This document shows positions 1 to 10,123 of a DNA stretch of 64,000 bases, one piece after another (within the stretch, counting starts at the first letter, position 1; every line of letters starts with the position of its first letter). The translations under genes and the position numbers were made by a program. The stretch covers positions 1-64,000 of the forward strand of contig JALQUB010000064.1 of the NCBI GenBank assembly GCA_023268635.1, given 5' to 3'. The notes beneath the pieces were generated by a model. It was not told the DNA's origin. It searched no databases and saw only the letters and a program-made list of their open reading frames with translations. The DNA is from Pseudomonadales bacterium (GTDB taxonomy: Bacteria > Pseudomonadota > Gammaproteobacteria > Pseudomonadales > Pseudohongiellaceae).

Positions 1-1
1 T

Positions 2-1927
2 CTAGCTCGCCGCCTGCGTCCGGCCGAAAAGGGCGACATCATCGCGCAATTGAGCGCAAAAGTCATCTACTGTCATCACCCCTAAGTCCTCACCCGAGCG
101 CGTACGAACCGCCACAGAGCCGGTTTCCAGCTCTTTGTCACCAACAACGAGAAGATATGGAACCTTCTGCATGGCATGCTCACGTATTTTGAAGCCCACT
201 TTCTCATTGCGTAGGTCGGCACTAATACGGAAACCTTCATCAGTCAGTCGAGCTTCAACTTCTCGGGCATAGTCAGCATGCTTATCTGTAATACCCATAA
301 TCACAACTTGCTCTGGTGCTAACCAAGTCGGCATGGCTCCGGCATAGTGTTCGATCAATACACCGATGAATCGTTCGAATGAGCCAAGAATTGCTCGGTG
401 GAGCATGACCGGTTCTTTCCGGCTGCTGTCCTCAGCGACATAGCTCGCGCCCAATCGTCCTGGCGTGTTGAAATCGACCTGTATGGTGCCGCATTGCATA
501 ATGCGTCCCATACAATCCTTTAATGAACATTCGATCTTCGGACCGTAAAACGCTCCCTCTCCAGGCACCAGCTCCCAAGGCAAACCGGTCGCATTCAAGG
601 CATCTTTGAGAGACTGTTCAGATTGATCCCAAATTTCATCAGAACCCACACGCTTTTCAGGTCGCGTTGACAGTCGGAGGATGACCTCATCGAAGCCAAA
701 ATCGCGATACACAGCGAAGAGTAGATTCATAAAGTCGGCAACTTCAGACTGAATTTGTTCTTCAGTACAGAATATGTGGCCATCGTCTTGCACGAAGGCG
801 CGCACACGCATCAATCCATGCATACTGCCCGAAGGCTCATAGCGATGACAGGAACCGAATTCGGCCAATCTCATAGGCAAATCACGGTAACTCTTCAAGC
901 CTTGATTGAACACCTGAATATGGCAAGGACAGTTCATTGGCTTGATAGCATAAAGACGACTTTCCGACTCAACACTAAACATCTCATCTGAGAACTTGGA
1001 AGCATGACCAGAGCGCTCCCATAGCGTGTAATCCACGAGCTGCGGGGTGTTAATCTCTAGGTAACCATTCTCATTCTGAACCCTGCGCATGTATTGCTGC
1101 ACAGCTTGATAGACACCCCAACCCTTCGGATGCCAGAACACCATGCCTGGCGCCTCTTCTTGAAAATGAAATAAATTTAGTTGCTTACCTAACTTACGGT
1201 GATCGCGCTTCTCAGCCTCTTCAATTCGCTGCAAGTATTGCTTGAGGTCTTTAGGTGAGGCCCAAGCCGTGCCGTAAACACGCTGCAACATTGCATTGTT
1301 GGAATCGCCTCGCCAATAAGCGCCGGCAACCGAGGTCAGCTTGAACGCTTTGAATTTATTCGTATTGGGCACATGTGGGCCACGGCATAAATCGATAAAA
1401 TCACCTTGCCGATAGAACGAGAGATCTTCATCGCCGGGTATGCTTTCAATAATTTCGACTTTATAGTCTTCGCCCATTTCACGGAACATGGCGATCGCTT
1501 CATCGCGCTTCATCACGGAGCGCTCAACCTCAAGCCCCTCTTTGACGATGTCGCTCATCACCTTCTCAATCGCCTCTAGATCCTCTGGAGTGAAAGCTCG
1601 CTCAAAGGCGAAATCGTAGAAGAAGCCATCTTCGATGACAGGTCCGATCGTGACTTGTGCTTTGGGGAATAATCTCTGAACGGCCTGCGCCATGAGATGA
1701 GCACAGCTATGGCGAATAATCTCTAGACCATCAGTATCTCGCTCGGTGATGATCGCAACTTCTGCGTCACGATCTACTAGCGTAGATAAGTCGACCAATT
1801 CACCATCTATTCGGCCGGCGAGAGCGGCCTTGGCAAGGCCTGCCCCTATAGATTCTGCGATTTGTCCGACGCTTAGCGCGGCGTCATATTGACGCTTACT
1901 GCCATCTGGCAGAGTAACTTCAGGCAT
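2..1927 (-). CDS. thrS: Threonyl-tRNA synthetase
   Basis: Class II aminoacyl-tRNA synthetase that charges tRNA-Thr in the cytosol. The order is an N-terminal TGS domain (about residues 1-65), the second additional/editing domain (about 70-225), the catalytic core and the anticodon-binding domain from about 540. Visible signatures are the zinc-ligand stretch PMNCPCHIQ, the motif 2 region [13 protein letters not shown] and a histidine in [12 protein letters not shown]. The ORF track opens at a GTG three codons upstream; I prefer the ATG giving [10 protein letters not shown], which matches the usual start of the family. At about 641 aa it is full length, with its TAG at bases 2-4. It lies downstream of tRNA-Val on the same strand; infC would be the usual next gene, outside the window. 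Confidence 0.97.
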   Translation of the reverse strand: MPEVTLPDGSKRQYDAALSVGQIAESIGAGLAKAALAGRIDGELVDLSTLVDRDAEVAIITERDTDGLEIIRHSCAHLMAQAVQRLFPKAQVTIGPVIEDGFFYDFAFERAFTPEDLEAIEKVMSDIVKEGLEVERSVMKRDEAIAMFREMGEDYKVEIIESIPGDEDLSFYRQGDFIDLCRGPHVPNTNKFKAFKLTSVAGAYWRGDSNNAMLQRVYGTAWASPKDLKQYLQRIEEAEKRDHRKLGKQLNLFHFQEEAPGMVFWHPKGWGVYQAVQQYMRRVQNENGYLEINTPQLVDYTLWERSGHASKFSDEMFSVESESRLYAIKPMNCPCHIQVFNQGLKSYRDLPMRLAEFGSCHRYEPSGSMHGLMRVRAFVQDDGHIFCTEEQIQSEVADFMNLLFAVYRDFGFDEVILRLSTRPEKRVGSDEIWDQSEQSLKDALNATGLPWELVPGEGAFYGPKIECSLKDCMGRIMQCGTIQVDFNTPGRLGASYVAEDSSRKEPVMLHRAILGSFERFIGVLIEHYAGAMPTWLAPEQVVIMGITDKHADYAREVEARLTDEGFRISADLRNEKVGFKIREHAMQKVPYLLVVGDKELETGSVAVRTRSGEDLGVMTVDDFCAQLRDDVALFGRTQAAS

Positions 1928-2014
1928 GGGATTCACTTTTGGAAAGAGTTGTTCTTTGATTCTCTCTTCATAGGGATATTCCTATCGATATCTCTTAGGG
2001 AAGAGTCTGTAGAA

Positions 2015-2091
<77 letters not shown>

Positions 2092-2116
2092 ATTTCACCC
2101 TACAGAAAGGAAGGCG

Positions 2117-2146
2117 ATTATACGGAACGTCTTACCGCTCTGTCGA
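2117..2146 (-). promoter_or_regulatory. Sigma-70-type promoter for tRNA-Val
   Basis: On the minus strand TCGACA (5/6 to the -35 consensus), an 18-bp spacer and a perfect TATAAT -10 box end 25 bp before the tRNA. Position and match make it the likely promoter of tRNA-Val and perhaps thrS. Confidence 0.7.
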
Positions 2147-2175
2147 TGGTTTTCTAAGCTTTATCAGGGATTTTG

Positions 2176-4191
2176 CTAGGAAATCAGTCGACTCTTCAGC
2201 TCTGAGATGCGATCCCGTATTTGAGCAGCTTCTTCGAAGGCAAGGTTTTTTGCCTGCTCATACATTTGCCCTTCAAGGGTGGCAATCTCTTTCGCTATCG
2301 CGGCAGGGTCGTTGAAATCCAATTTTGCATAAGCTCCCGCCTTTTCAGCCACTCCGCGGCCCTTCGTTCGCTCACGGGTCGCCGGATTGGCGTAGGCTCC
2401 CTCCATCACATCAAGGATACGCTTATTGACTCCGGACGGAGTAATCCCATGCTCCTCATTAAAGGCGATCTGCACCGAGCGTCTCCGATCAGACTCTTCC
2501 ATAGCACGCTGCATCGAACCCGTCACATTGTCAGCGTAGAGGATCGCTTTACCATGAAGATTCCGCGCGGCTCGACCAATCGTCTGTATTAGAGATCGAT
2601 CTGAGCGCAAGAAGCCCTCCTTATCAGCATCTAGGATGGCGACTAGTGCCACTTCGGGTATATCCAATCCCTCTCTCAGCAGATTAATACCGACCAACAC
2701 ATCGAAATTCCCAAGCCGTAGATCCCGCAAAATTTCAGAGCGCTCTACGGTATCGATATCCGAATGTAAATAGCGTACACGGACCCCATGCTCGGCGAGA
2801 TAGTCGGTCAGGTCTTCTGCCATACGCTTGGTTAGTACCGTCACTAATACTCGCTCGCCATCCCCAGTCACTCGTGTGACTTCCGAGAGCAAATCATCGA
2901 CCTGGCTCACAGCAGGACGAACTTCAAGCTCAGGGTCGAGCAGACCGGTAGGCCTCACTACCTGCTCTACCCTACTCCCCTCGTGTTCCTCTTCATATTT
3001 CCCTGGCGTAGCAGAAACGAAGATGATCTGAGGCGTGAGATTTTCCCACTCTTCGAAACGAAGAGGCCTATTATCAAGCGCTGAAGGAAGGCGAAATCCG
3101 TATTCAACCAGCGTCTCCTTACGCGATCGGTCGCCTTTATACATGGCACCTAACTGAGGTATAGAAACATGAGATTCATCTGCGACCACGATAGCGTTTT
3201 CTGGCAAATAATCGTAGAGAGTGGGAGGCGGCTGTCCCGCGGGACGACCTGACAGATAGCGAGAATAATTCTCTATGCCATTGCAATAACCCAGTTCTTG
3301 GATCATCTCCAAGTCGAACTTGGTGCGCTGTTCCAATCGCTGCGCCTCCACGAGGCGGTTATTGGAATGCAAGAGTTCTAAACGTTCCTTAAGCTCTAAC
3401 TTAATGCTATCTAAAGCATTCAATAGCGTATCGCGAGGTGTCACATAATGGGATTTGGGGAACACAGTAAGCCTGGGAACTTCTTTCAATAGCGCTCCAG
3501 TAAGAGGATCGAAATACGAGAGCTTCTCAATTTCATCATCGAATAATTGTATCCGTATAGCATCTCTCTCAGATTCAGCGGGATAAATATCTATCACATC
3601 ACCGCGCACTCGATAGGTCGCTCGCTTCAGCTCCATGTCATTGCGTGTGTATTGCAGTTCGGCGAGCCGCTTCAATAATGTTCGTTGATCGATTCGATCG
3701 CCCCGATCGAGATGGACGACCATTTGTAAATAAGCTGCAGGATCGCCGAGACCATAAATAGCGGAGACCGTGGCGACTACAATCACATCCTCACGCTCCA
3801 TCAACGCCTTCGTGGCTGAGAGACGCATCTGTTCGATATGATCGTTGATGGAAGAATCTTTTTCGATAAAAAGGTCGGATGCGGGGACGTAAGCTTCCGG
3901 CTGATAATAGTCATAGTAAGAGACAAAATATTCGACAGCGTTGTTTGGAAAGAACTCCTTAAACTCGCCGTATAGCTGTGCTGCGAGGGTCTTATTGGGC
4001 GCCATAATCAGCGCCGGTCTTTGCGACTTTTCTATGACGTTAGCAATAGTGAAGGTTTTCCCTGATCCCGTTACGCCGAGCAGCGTCTGAGCCCTCAATC
4101 CATCCTCAAGCCCCTCCAATAAACCCTCTATTGCTTGGGGCTGATGGCCAGCGGGGTTGAACTGGGAGTGAATTTTGAATTTCTGAGCCAT
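2176..4191 (-). CDS. uvrB: UvrABC excinuclease subunit B
   Basis: Damage-verifying helicase subunit of nucleotide excision repair, acting with UvrA and UvrC. Walker A GVTGSGKT lies near residue 40, followed by the beta-hairpin region, the Walker B-type DESHVS, helicase motif [11 protein letters not shown] and a C-terminal UVR motif ([15 protein letters not shown]) for UvrC contact. The ORF track starts 58 codons upstream, but that extension runs into the divergent tRNA-Asn gene. The ATG giving [11 protein letters not shown] yields 671 aa, close to the 673 aa of E. coli. I see no clear LexA box upstream, although the gene is SOS-controlled in E. coli. Confidence 0.96.
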   Translation of the reverse strand: MAQKFKIHSQFNPAGHQPQAIEGLLEGLEDGLRAQTLLGVTGSGKTFTIANVIEKSQRPALIMAPNKTLAAQLYGEFKEFFPNNAVEYFVSYYDYYQPEAYVPASDLFIEKDSSINDHIEQMRLSATKALMEREDVIVVATVSAIYGLGDPAAYLQMVVHLDRGDRIDQRTLLKRLAELQYTRNDMELKRATYRVRGDVIDIYPAESERDAIRIQLFDDEIEKLSYFDPLTGALLKEVPRLTVFPKSHYVTPRDTLLNALDSIKLELKERLELLHSNNRLVEAQRLEQRTKFDLEMIQELGYCNGIENYSRYLSGRPAGQPPPTLYDYLPENAIVVADESHVSIPQLGAMYKGDRSRKETLVEYGFRLPSALDNRPLRFEEWENLTPQIIFVSATPGKYEEEHEGSRVEQVVRPTGLLDPELEVRPAVSQVDDLLSEVTRVTGDGERVLVTVLTKRMAEDLTDYLAEHGVRVRYLHSDIDTVERSEILRDLRLGNFDVLVGINLLREGLDIPEVALVAILDADKEGFLRSDRSLIQTIGRAARNLHGKAILYADNVTGSMQRAMEESDRRRSVQIAFNEEHGITPSGVNKRILDVMEGAYANPATRERTKGRGVAEKAGAYAKLDFNDPAAIAKEIATLEGQMYEQAKNLAFEEAAQIRDRISELKSRLIS

Positions 4192-4252
4192 AGGAGCGCT
4201 GCCTATAAAATTGCCTGAGTTGGCAACTATTGCGGAAATAGCCGCGTAGGGT

Positions 4253-4274
4253 ACACTAGATGCGTATCTAGTGT
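4253..4274. repeat. 9-bp inverted repeat between uvrB and tRNA-Asn
   Basis: ACACTAGAT-GCGT-ATCTAGTGT forms perfect 9-bp arms around a 4-nt spacer. It lies about 60 bp upstream of the uvrB start and just before the tRNA-Asn promoter. It could be an operator or an mRNA hairpin of the uvrB leader. It does not fit the LexA consensus (no CTG-N10-CAG). Confidence 0.6.
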
Positions 4275-4284
4275 GTAGGGAGTG

Positions 4285-4313
4285 TTGACCCCCGAAGCTT
4301 TTGTCATTAGTAT
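4285..4313 (+). promoter_or_regulatory. Sigma-70-type promoter for tRNA-Asn
   Basis: TTGACC, a 17-bp spacer and TAGTAT are followed by a GC-rich discriminator, as is usual for stable-RNA promoters. The tRNA begins 45 bp downstream. Confidence 0.65.
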
Positions 4314-4358
4314 ACGCTCCGTTCGCCGCTACGGGATTCCCGTTTAGCGCACAGATGT

Positions 4359-4433
4359 TGCCCAATAGCTCAATGGTAGAGTAGTTGACTGTTAATCAAT
4401 TGGTTCCTGGTTCGAGTCCAGGTTGGGCAGCCA
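4359..4433 (+). tRNA. tRNA-Asn (anticodon GTT)
   Basis: Cloverleaf with acceptor stem TGCCCAA/TTGGGCA, discriminator G and encoded CCA. The D arm contains AGCTCAATGGTAGAG, the anticodon stem is GTTGA/TCAAT with loop CTGTTAA, and the T arm is CCTGG-TTCGAGT-CCAGG. Anticodon GTT reads AAC/AAU. It is transcribed away from uvrB. Confidence 0.97.
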
Positions 4434-4548
4434 TTTTCTGCAAGACTCCAGCACATTCACTCGTTATTCCCTTTAAGTCTTCGCAATATACTTGCAGCCA
4501 TCACCACGCTGCCCTGATTACGCCATGCTGGTTTCAATGACTCATCTA

Positions 4549-4577
4549 TTTTGAATAAATTCGAGTTAGGCTATAGT
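4549..4577 (+). promoter_or_regulatory. Possible promoter for the exported cyclophilin gene
   Basis: TTTTGA, a 17-bp spacer and TATAGT lie about 50 bp before the start codon. The -35 match is weak, so this is a suggestion from position and the -10 box only. Confidence 0.3.
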
Positions 4578-4628
4578 TGAATGCCAGTCCGATCCCATTA
4601 TTCAATATCAATCCACCCACAGGAGACC

Positions 4629-5255
4629 ATGATGCGATCACGCATTTACCCACTATTCAACGCATTCCTGAATAACCCCGCGAAACCATTTTTCGTTGCG
4701 CTCACGATCTTCCTTGGCTCTTTGACGCTGCCAAGTTTGGCGAACGCCCAAGACAACCCTGTTGTCGCCATCGAAACCAATAAAGGCATGATTAAAATTG
4801 AGTTATGGGCTGATAGAGCACCAATTTCAGCGGCGAACTTCCTGCGCTACACCGATGCGGGTTACTACGATGGGCTCATTTTCCACCGAGTTATTGATGG
4901 CTTCATGATTCAGGGGGGAGGGTTTGATCAAGACATGGTCCAAAAATCCACGTTCGAACAAATTAAAAATGAAGCGAGCGCCGCACTACCCAACAAACGT
5001 GGAACGCTCGCGATGGCGAGGACCAACGTTGTGGACAGCGCAACCAGTCAATTCTTCATCAATCTCGTGGACAATGACTTCCTGAACCACTCTGACGAAA
5101 CACCACGAGGCTTTGGCTACGCAGTATTCGGTGCAGTGATAGAGGGCATGGACATAGTCGATTCCATTGCCAAGGTGGCGACCGGGAATGCACGTGGCCA
5201 CCAGAATGTGCCTGTAGAACCAGTCATTATGTTGAGCGTTAAACGCGAACAATAG
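4629..5255 (+). CDS. Exported cyclophilin-type peptidyl-prolyl isomerase
   Basis: Peptidyl-prolyl cis-trans isomerase that would act in the periplasm. A hydrophobic signal peptide (FFVALTIFLGSL) ends at a likely ANA-QD signal peptidase I site, then one cyclophilin domain follows: IETNKGMIKIEL, the catalytic-arginine segment FHRVIDGFMIQGG, SQFFINLVDN and the FG.VIEGMDIVD strand. The ribosome site AGGAGA precedes two adjacent ATGs at 4629 and 4632; either is preferable to the ORF-track start 48 bp upstream. It is one of two intact cyclophilins in the window and converges on the wbpM-type gene. Confidence 0.9.
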   Translation: MMRSRIYPLFNAFLNNPAKPFFVALTIFLGSLTLPSLANAQDNPVVAIETNKGMIKIELWADRAPISAANFLRYTDAGYYDGLIFHRVIDGFMIQGGGFDQDMVQKSTFEQIKNEASAALPNKRGTLAMARTNVVDSATSQFFINLVDNDFLNHSDETPRGFGYAVFGAVIEGMDIVDSIAKVATGNARGHQNVPVEPVIMLSVKREQ

Positions 5256-5270
5256 ACCGAGCTATGGCGC

Positions 5271-7271
5271 TCACCGCCCTTTCGTTGAGCGTGAAGAAAA
5301 CAGCGGCGTTACTTTGGAATCATCCACTGACGCCGCTGCATTAGCAGCTAAATCACGCGCCTTTTCTTCCGCCACGGTGAGCTCCAATTCCAGGGAATCT
5401 GGATCGAAGCCCGCGACTGCAGCCATCAACACACGTCTTATTTCATCACTATCAGCCCGCTCACAAGCATCCGTCAAACGATCAAGCAATACAGTAAGCT
5501 CTCCCCACCCCAACGTTTCTTCTTCCGCACGCATAATTTTGGGATGGTCCGTTCCAGTGACTGATTCACCGATCAGCAACTCTTCATAGAGCTTCTCACC
5601 GGGCCTAAGACCCGTATACTCGATTGCAATATCACCGCGATAAGAATTCTCATCCCGAACATCATAGCCCATCAAATGAACCATCTTCTTGGCAAGATCC
5701 ACAATGCGTATAGGGTCGTGCATATCGAGGACGAAAACGTCTCCCCCCGTCGCCATAGATCCCGCTTGAATAACTAACTGCGCAGCCTCTTGAACAGTCA
5801 TGAAATATCGCGTCACCTCGGGGTGAGTTACGGTCACAGGGCCCCCGCGACTAATCTGACGACGGAACAAGGGAACAACAGAGCCAGAGGAGCCCAACAC
5901 ATTACCAAAACGCACCATACTGAAACGGGTCTTGGTTCCGCGTCCGGACATCGCCTGTAATACTTGTTCAGCGAAACGCTTGGTAGCCCCCATATAATTC
6001 GTTGGACGCACCGCCTTGTCGGTTGAAATGAAGACAAAATCGCTTACCAAAGAATCCTGTGCGGCTTGAGCAGTTGTTAGTGTGCCAAAAATATTATTGC
6101 GGACGCCTTCGACGACATTATTCTCCACCATGGGCACCTGTTTATAGGCCGCAACATGATAAACAGTTTCAATGCCGTAACGCCGCATCACATCTTTCAT
6201 GAAGCTCGCATTGGTGACCGAACCCAGTGCGGCGATCAGCTCAACATCGCAGTCCTTACCTTGTTCTACACTAATCAACTCGAGCTTAGCCAGAAGATCG
6301 CCCTCGAGTTCGTAAAGTCCGTACTCGAAGGAATCGAGAATGATTAGTCGCGCAGGATGGATGGCGAGTATCTGTCGACACAGCTCTGAACCAATAGATC
6401 CGGCGGCGCCGGTAACCAGCACCGAACGCCCCTTGATGCATGCATCAAGCAATTGAGGATCGGGCGGGACTATGTCCCTGCCGAGTAAATCTTCGATATC
6501 AATATCGCGAATTTCGTCGACACCCACTTTGCCTGAAACCATATCAAACAAATCAGGAACCGTTTTAACGTGTACAGGGAGATGCTCCAACTTATTGAGT
6601 ATCTCCTTACGCTCAGCATGAGTGGCAGAGGGTATTGCGAGCAATATTTGTCGAACAGAAAAAGATTCGACTAATTCGTAAAGTGAGTTTGGGCCATAGA
6701 CCCTAACGCCATGCACTGTACTGCCAAGCATCTTATGGCCATCATCAACGAATGCGACAGGCAGATATTGATCCCCACTTTGAAGTGCCGCAAGAAGCTG
6801 CATCCCGGAGCTTCCTGCACCATAAATAATAACCGGTTCTTTCGGGCGAAAGTTTTGAATGAGGCTGACAATGATTAGTTTCCCGAGCAGCCGCGACCCA
6901 CCCATGAAAAACAAAGCGAGCAACCAAAAAATGGGTAATATCGCTACCCTAGCCTCCCCCGCTGCAGATGAAAGGCCATAGGCAGCCGCAAGCAAACAGG
7001 TAGCGATGGTGACGCATTGTGCGATTAGAAGGCTAGATTGCAGCCCCATATAGAGTACTAAAACGCGATAGAGACCTAGCCTCACAAAGGCCAACAGGCT
7101 TAAAAGTAACGCGAAACCCAGAAAAATTAGAGTGCGCTGCTCCTGCTGGAATAGCTCATCGCCGGACAAGGCGAACGAGAATAGCAGTGCAAAGCTTAGC
7201 AACACGGCATCCCAACACCCAGTGATCGCGCGCTTCAATGGTCGAGAAATAGGTATCGAATAAACCTGCAT
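5271..7271 (-). CDS. Membrane-bound nucleotide-sugar 4,6-dehydratase/epimerase, WbpM/CapD family
   Basis: Makes 4-keto-6-deoxy nucleotide sugars (UDP-GlcNAc 4,6-dehydratase type) for surface polysaccharide. About 130 N-terminal residues carry four membrane helices. A first Rossmann fold (VIYGAGSSG, about residue 150) and a second extended SDR domain (VLVTGAAGSIGSE, about 285-570) follow. In the active site the usual YxxxK is MGATK, a methionine in the tyrosine position, as described for WbpM's S-M-K triad. Length (666 aa) fits WbpM. AGGAACGTTA precedes the ATG. The next gene upstream is the WbpL-type transferase, the functional partner that puts the first sugar on undecaprenyl phosphate. Confidence 0.9.
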   Translation of the reverse strand: MQVYSIPISRPLKRAITGCWDAVLLSFALLFSFALSGDELFQQEQRTLIFLGFALLLSLLAFVRLGLYRVLVLYMGLQSSLLIAQCVTIATCLLAAAYGLSSAAGEARVAILPIFWLLALFFMGGSRLLGKLIIVSLIQNFRPKEPVIIYGAGSSGMQLLAALQSGDQYLPVAFVDDGHKMLGSTVHGVRVYGPNSLYELVESFSVRQILLAIPSATHAERKEILNKLEHLPVHVKTVPDLFDMVSGKVGVDEIRDIDIEDLLGRDIVPPDPQLLDACIKGRSVLVTGAAGSIGSELCRQILAIHPARLIILDSFEYGLYELEGDLLAKLELISVEQGKDCDVELIAALGSVTNASFMKDVMRRYGIETVYHVAAYKQVPMVENNVVEGVRNNIFGTLTTAQAAQDSLVSDFVFISTDKAVRPTNYMGATKRFAEQVLQAMSGRGTKTRFSMVRFGNVLGSSGSVVPLFRRQISRGGPVTVTHPEVTRYFMTVQEAAQLVIQAGSMATGGDVFVLDMHDPIRIVDLAKKMVHLMGYDVRDENSYRGDIAIEYTGLRPGEKLYEELLIGESVTGTDHPKIMRAEEETLGWGELTVLLDRLTDACERADSDEIRRVLMAAVAGFDPDSLELELTVAEEKARDLAANAAASVDDSKVTPLFSSRSTKGR

Positions 7272-7305
7272 TAACGTTCCTATAACAAAATAATGTTAAG
7301 GCTAC

Positions 7306-8376
7306 TTAGGACTGTAGCTCACACCGATCCGAACCCTGATTATCGTGCTCCAAACGTCCCGCACCCAGATAAACCGCATAGACCGACAATGGTAATAAAC
7401 CAATAATGGCGAATACTACACCTAATTGAGGAAAACTGCCCGCCAGCCACGCAAGAGGTAAAAGCCAAAAAATATCAATCAAGAGAACTCGTAGCACCAC
7501 ACGAGCGTGACTGCCCAGCGCACGAGACAGTATTTGATAGGCGTGTTGAGAATGGCCTTCATACCAGCGCGATCCATTCAACACCCTCGTAGCAAGAGTC
7601 ACACCTGTATCGACAATAAACACGCCCATCAACAGCAACCATGACCAGAGAGTAAGGCTGTTTACTGTTATCGTTTCGAGCGCGAGTAGCCCTATGGCAA
7701 AACCAATAAAGCCACTCCCAGAATCCCCCATAAACAACCTTGACGGCGCCCAATTCCAAAGCAGAAAACCTAATGCCGATCCTGCTAACACAACACTCAA
7801 TAAAATTACGAAGCGCTTGGCATCCTGACTCATGTTCAGACTAGCATTGCCTTCAGAATACAGAAGCAATACTGCGCAACCCAGCGCAACGAATAGCAAC
7901 TGAACAGCCGCCAAGCCATCAATGCCATCCATAAAGTTAGTGAGATTTACGAGCCAAACCAGTGACAAGGTCGCTAACAGGGAAAGCAGGAATGGATTAG
8001 AGATATTCCAAAATCCTAGTTCGATAACCGACGGCTTGTAGACCGCGACGGCCATCGCAGCAGCCAGAAAGTGCAACGGCAGACGAGCTCGCAATGAAAG
8101 AGATCGTGCATCATCAACAAATCCCACAATCAGCACGAATAAACAAGACGCAAAAGCTGGCCACATATCGATAGCATCGCCAGCTAGCATCCAAAAAATA
8201 GCGGTGAAGAAAAAAGGCACTGACAAGGCAATGCCTCCTCCAAGAGGTTTCGGGTGTTGATGGGCGCTGCGGGCGACTGGCGTATCGAGTAATCCAAACT
8301 TAGCCGCCATCATAACTATAAAGGCAGTAAGTGAGGCAACAGCTGTAAAGCTCAGTAGCATGGCTATGAGTAACAT
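7306..8376 (-). CDS. Undecaprenyl-phosphate sugar-1-phosphate transferase, WbpL/WecA family
   Basis: Integral membrane glycosyltransferase family 4 enzyme (MraY/WecA fold) that transfers a HexNAc-1-phosphate from a UDP sugar to undecaprenyl phosphate to start O-antigen or similar glycan assembly. About ten or eleven hydrophobic helices are visible. Hallmarks are NLTNFMDGIDGLA (the NxxNxxDG metal/nucleotide loop), FMGDSGSGFIGF and the cytosolic loop RWYEGHSQHAYQ. A GGAGG ribosome site sits 9 nt before the ATG. Only 34 bp separate it from the WbpM-type gene, so the two are probably one operon. Confidence 0.9.
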   Translation of the reverse strand: MLLIAMLLSFTAVASLTAFIVMMAAKFGLLDTPVARSAHQHPKPLGGGIALSVPFFFTAIFWMLAGDAIDMWPAFASCLFVLIVGFVDDARSLSLRARLPLHFLAAAMAVAVYKPSVIELGFWNISNPFLLSLLATLSLVWLVNLTNFMDGIDGLAAVQLLFVALGCAVLLLYSEGNASLNMSQDAKRFVILLSVVLAGSALGFLLWNWAPSRLFMGDSGSGFIGFAIGLLALETITVNSLTLWSWLLLMGVFIVDTGVTLATRVLNGSRWYEGHSQHAYQILSRALGSHARVVLRVLLIDIFWLLPLAWLAGSFPQLGVVFAIIGLLPLSVYAVYLGAGRLEHDNQGSDRCELQS

Positions 8377-8448
8377 GACATCAAGCCTCCCTGATCATCG
8401 CCCGCACAGCAGCGCTAAAACTGACACCCATAGTCACTGCCATAAAGA

Positions 8449-8823
8449 TTATTTGCTCTTCAGTTTATGCTCAGATTCTTGCTGCGTGGATAGCACTATG
8501 CGATGCCTATTTTTTTCAACAGTCGCCATACCAACACCCTTCACATCAGCTAACTCTTCTATCGCCACAAAATCCCCAAACATCTCACGATATCGAACGA
8601 TTTCTTGTGCTTTAACCAGCCCTATTCCTAGCAATCCCGCAGCGAGAGTATCAGCGTCTGCTGAATTGATATTCAGTATTACAGGCGTTGTTTCGGCTGG
8701 ATCACTCGCGTCGTTTTCTTGAGCCCACAGAGTGTTCAACCACAGGCCAGACAGCAACACTAAAAGCGCGCCCACTCGTCTGACAACGACCGAATAGGGC
8801 AACATCATTTGCACGTTCGTCAT
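8449..8823 (-). CDS. ComEA-like helix-hairpin-helix protein
   Basis: Small exported DNA-binding protein of the ComEA family. An N-terminal hydrophobic signal (VGALLVLLSGLWLNTLWA) is followed by a linker and a double helix-hairpin-helix (LNINSADADTLAAGLLGIG ... ELADVKGVGMATVEKNR), about residues 48-110. In competent bacteria ComEA binds incoming DNA in the periplasm. Short single-domain versions are also common in bacteria not known to be competent, so the role here is open. AAGGAGA lies 6 nt before the ATG. It sits between the wbpL-type gene and pyrF. Confidence 0.85.
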   Translation of the reverse strand: MTNVQMMLPYSVVVRRVGALLVLLSGLWLNTLWAQENDASDPAETTPVILNINSADADTLAAGLLGIGLVKAQEIVRYREMFGDFVAIEELADVKGVGMATVEKNRHRIVLSTQQESEHKLKSK

Positions 8824-8922
8824 ACCATTCTCCTTATCACTAAACTTTTAAGCAGTGAATTTTGATATTCACCACGAGGCGGTGAATACTGCCTCTGTCT
8901 TAAAAGTCTAGCAGGAGGTCGA

Positions 8923-9624
8923 CTAGGCGCTAGAAACTGCCTCATTAAATTCCAATAGAGAGGCCAATGGATCAGCAGATGCCGTAATAGGACGCCCTAC
9001 AACCAGATAATCGCTTCCATTGCTAATCGCTTCAGCAGGGCCTACAACACGTTTCTGATCTCCCAATGCATCTTCAGCCCGCCTAATCCCGGGCGTAACC
9101 AAGACAAAGTCTTCACCCAGCTGACTTCGAAGTGCAGCGGTTTCGGCAGCGGAACAAACCACACCATCGAGTCCCGCATCCGCGGTGAGTTGTGCCAGAC
9201 TAGACACCTGCTCTGCTGGGGCTCTATTAATACCGACTGCGGCCAAATCATCCGTCGACATACTCGTAAGTACTGTCACGGCAATTAGCAGAGGGCGCTC
9301 GTTCTCTGAATAATTGGCGAGTGAATTCTTCGCCGCCATGAGCATATCTCTACCACCCGACGCGTGCACATTCGTCATCCAAACTCCTAATTCAGCGGCG
9401 GCGGCGACAGCCTTCGCTACCGTATTAGGTATGTCATGAAATTTTAGATCCAGAAATACATCGAAGCCCCGCTCACCCAAGCCTCGCACGAGCTGAGGCC
9501 CGCAACGTGTAAAAAGCTCCTTCCCCACTTTGACTCGACACTGCTCCGGATCGAGCTGATCCACCAGACTCAAAGCCTTCGCCTCGGCGTCAAAGTCCAA
9601 TGCCACGATAATTCTACTCTTCAA
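8923..9624 (-). CDS. pyrF: Orotidine 5'-phosphate decarboxylase
   Basis: Last step of UMP synthesis, OMP to UMP. The (beta/alpha)8 barrel signatures are IVALDFD near the start, the catalytic [14 protein letters not shown] (about residues 59-73), TPGIRR and the phosphate-binding VVGRPIT. Length 233 aa is normal. The start codon is TTG, supported by AAGGAG spaced 6 nt upstream. It follows lapA by 33 bp on the same strand, so lapB, the gene that commonly lies between them, is missing here. Confidence 0.96.
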   Translation of the reverse strand: MKSRIIVALDFDAEAKALSLVDQLDPEQCRVKVGKELFTRCGPQLVRGLGERGFDVFLDLKFHDIPNTVAKAVAAAAELGVWMTNVHASGGRDMLMAAKNSLANYSENERPLLIAVTVLTSMSTDDLAAVGINRAPAEQVSSLAQLTADAGLDGVVCSAAETAALRSQLGEDFVLVTPGIRRAEDALGDQKRVVGPAEAISNGSDYLVVGRPITASADPLASLLEFNEAVSSA

Positions 9625-9657
9625 TGTTGACTCCTTGCTCCGAGCAAATTCTCAATC

Positions 9658-9957
9658 TTATTTACTCTGATTTTCTTGGCCCGTTTGTACCTTCTCTAGC
9701 TTGGCCAACTTATTACGCAGACGTGAGATCTCAACTTTATTCAATAAACTAGTGAAGAGCCGCAGGCCTACCAACAGCCCCATCGCACAACCCAGCACAA
9801 ATGCCGATACAATCCAGAGACCTAGTGACTGCTCATTAGACACCCAGCGTCCAAAGGTGAGACTCACAGGTGAGCTATTAGCGCGCAAGAAAACAAGACT
9901 CAACACCAAGACGGCGAGTAAGAATAGTCCTGTCAGCAAATGTATGAGCTTGCGCAT
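9658..9957 (-). CDS. lapA: LapA-domain inner-membrane protein
   Basis: Small LapA (DUF1049) protein linked to control of lipopolysaccharide assembly in E. coli. Two hydrophobic helices are present (LTGLFLLAVLVLSLVFL and SLGLWIVSAFVLGCAMGLLVG), followed by a charged coiled C-terminus (ISRLRNKLAKLEKV). GGGAG lies 5 nt before the ATG. The neighbours ihfB upstream and pyrF downstream fit the usual ihfB-lapA-(lapB)-pyrF order, minus lapB. Confidence 0.88.
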   Translation of the reverse strand: MRKLIHLLTGLFLLAVLVLSLVFLRANSSPVSLTFGRWVSNEQSLGLWIVSAFVLGCAMGLLVGLRLFTSLLNKVEISRLRNKLAKLEKVQTGQENQSK

Positions 9958-10056
9958 GACAGCTCCCTTATTAACCTGTGTTTATTGTTAAGCCTATCGG
10001 CTATTCAGGCTGGCTCCTGAACAACGTCCAAGCCCTATTTAATGGTTCGATCAGGC

Positions 10057-10095
10057 AAAAAAAACGGCTAAATCTAGATGATTTTAGCCGTTTTT
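10057..10095 (-). terminator. Rho-independent terminator after ihfB
   Basis: Read on the minus strand, AAAAACGGCTAAA and TTTAGCCGTTTTT pair around a short loop and end in a run of eight T. It lies 28 bp past the ihfB stop. The flanking A/T runs would also let it work on the opposite strand. It separates rpsA-ihfB from lapA-pyrF. Confidence 0.88.
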
Positions 10096-10123
10096 ATCTG
10101 CTTAAGCATGGGCAATCAGAATT

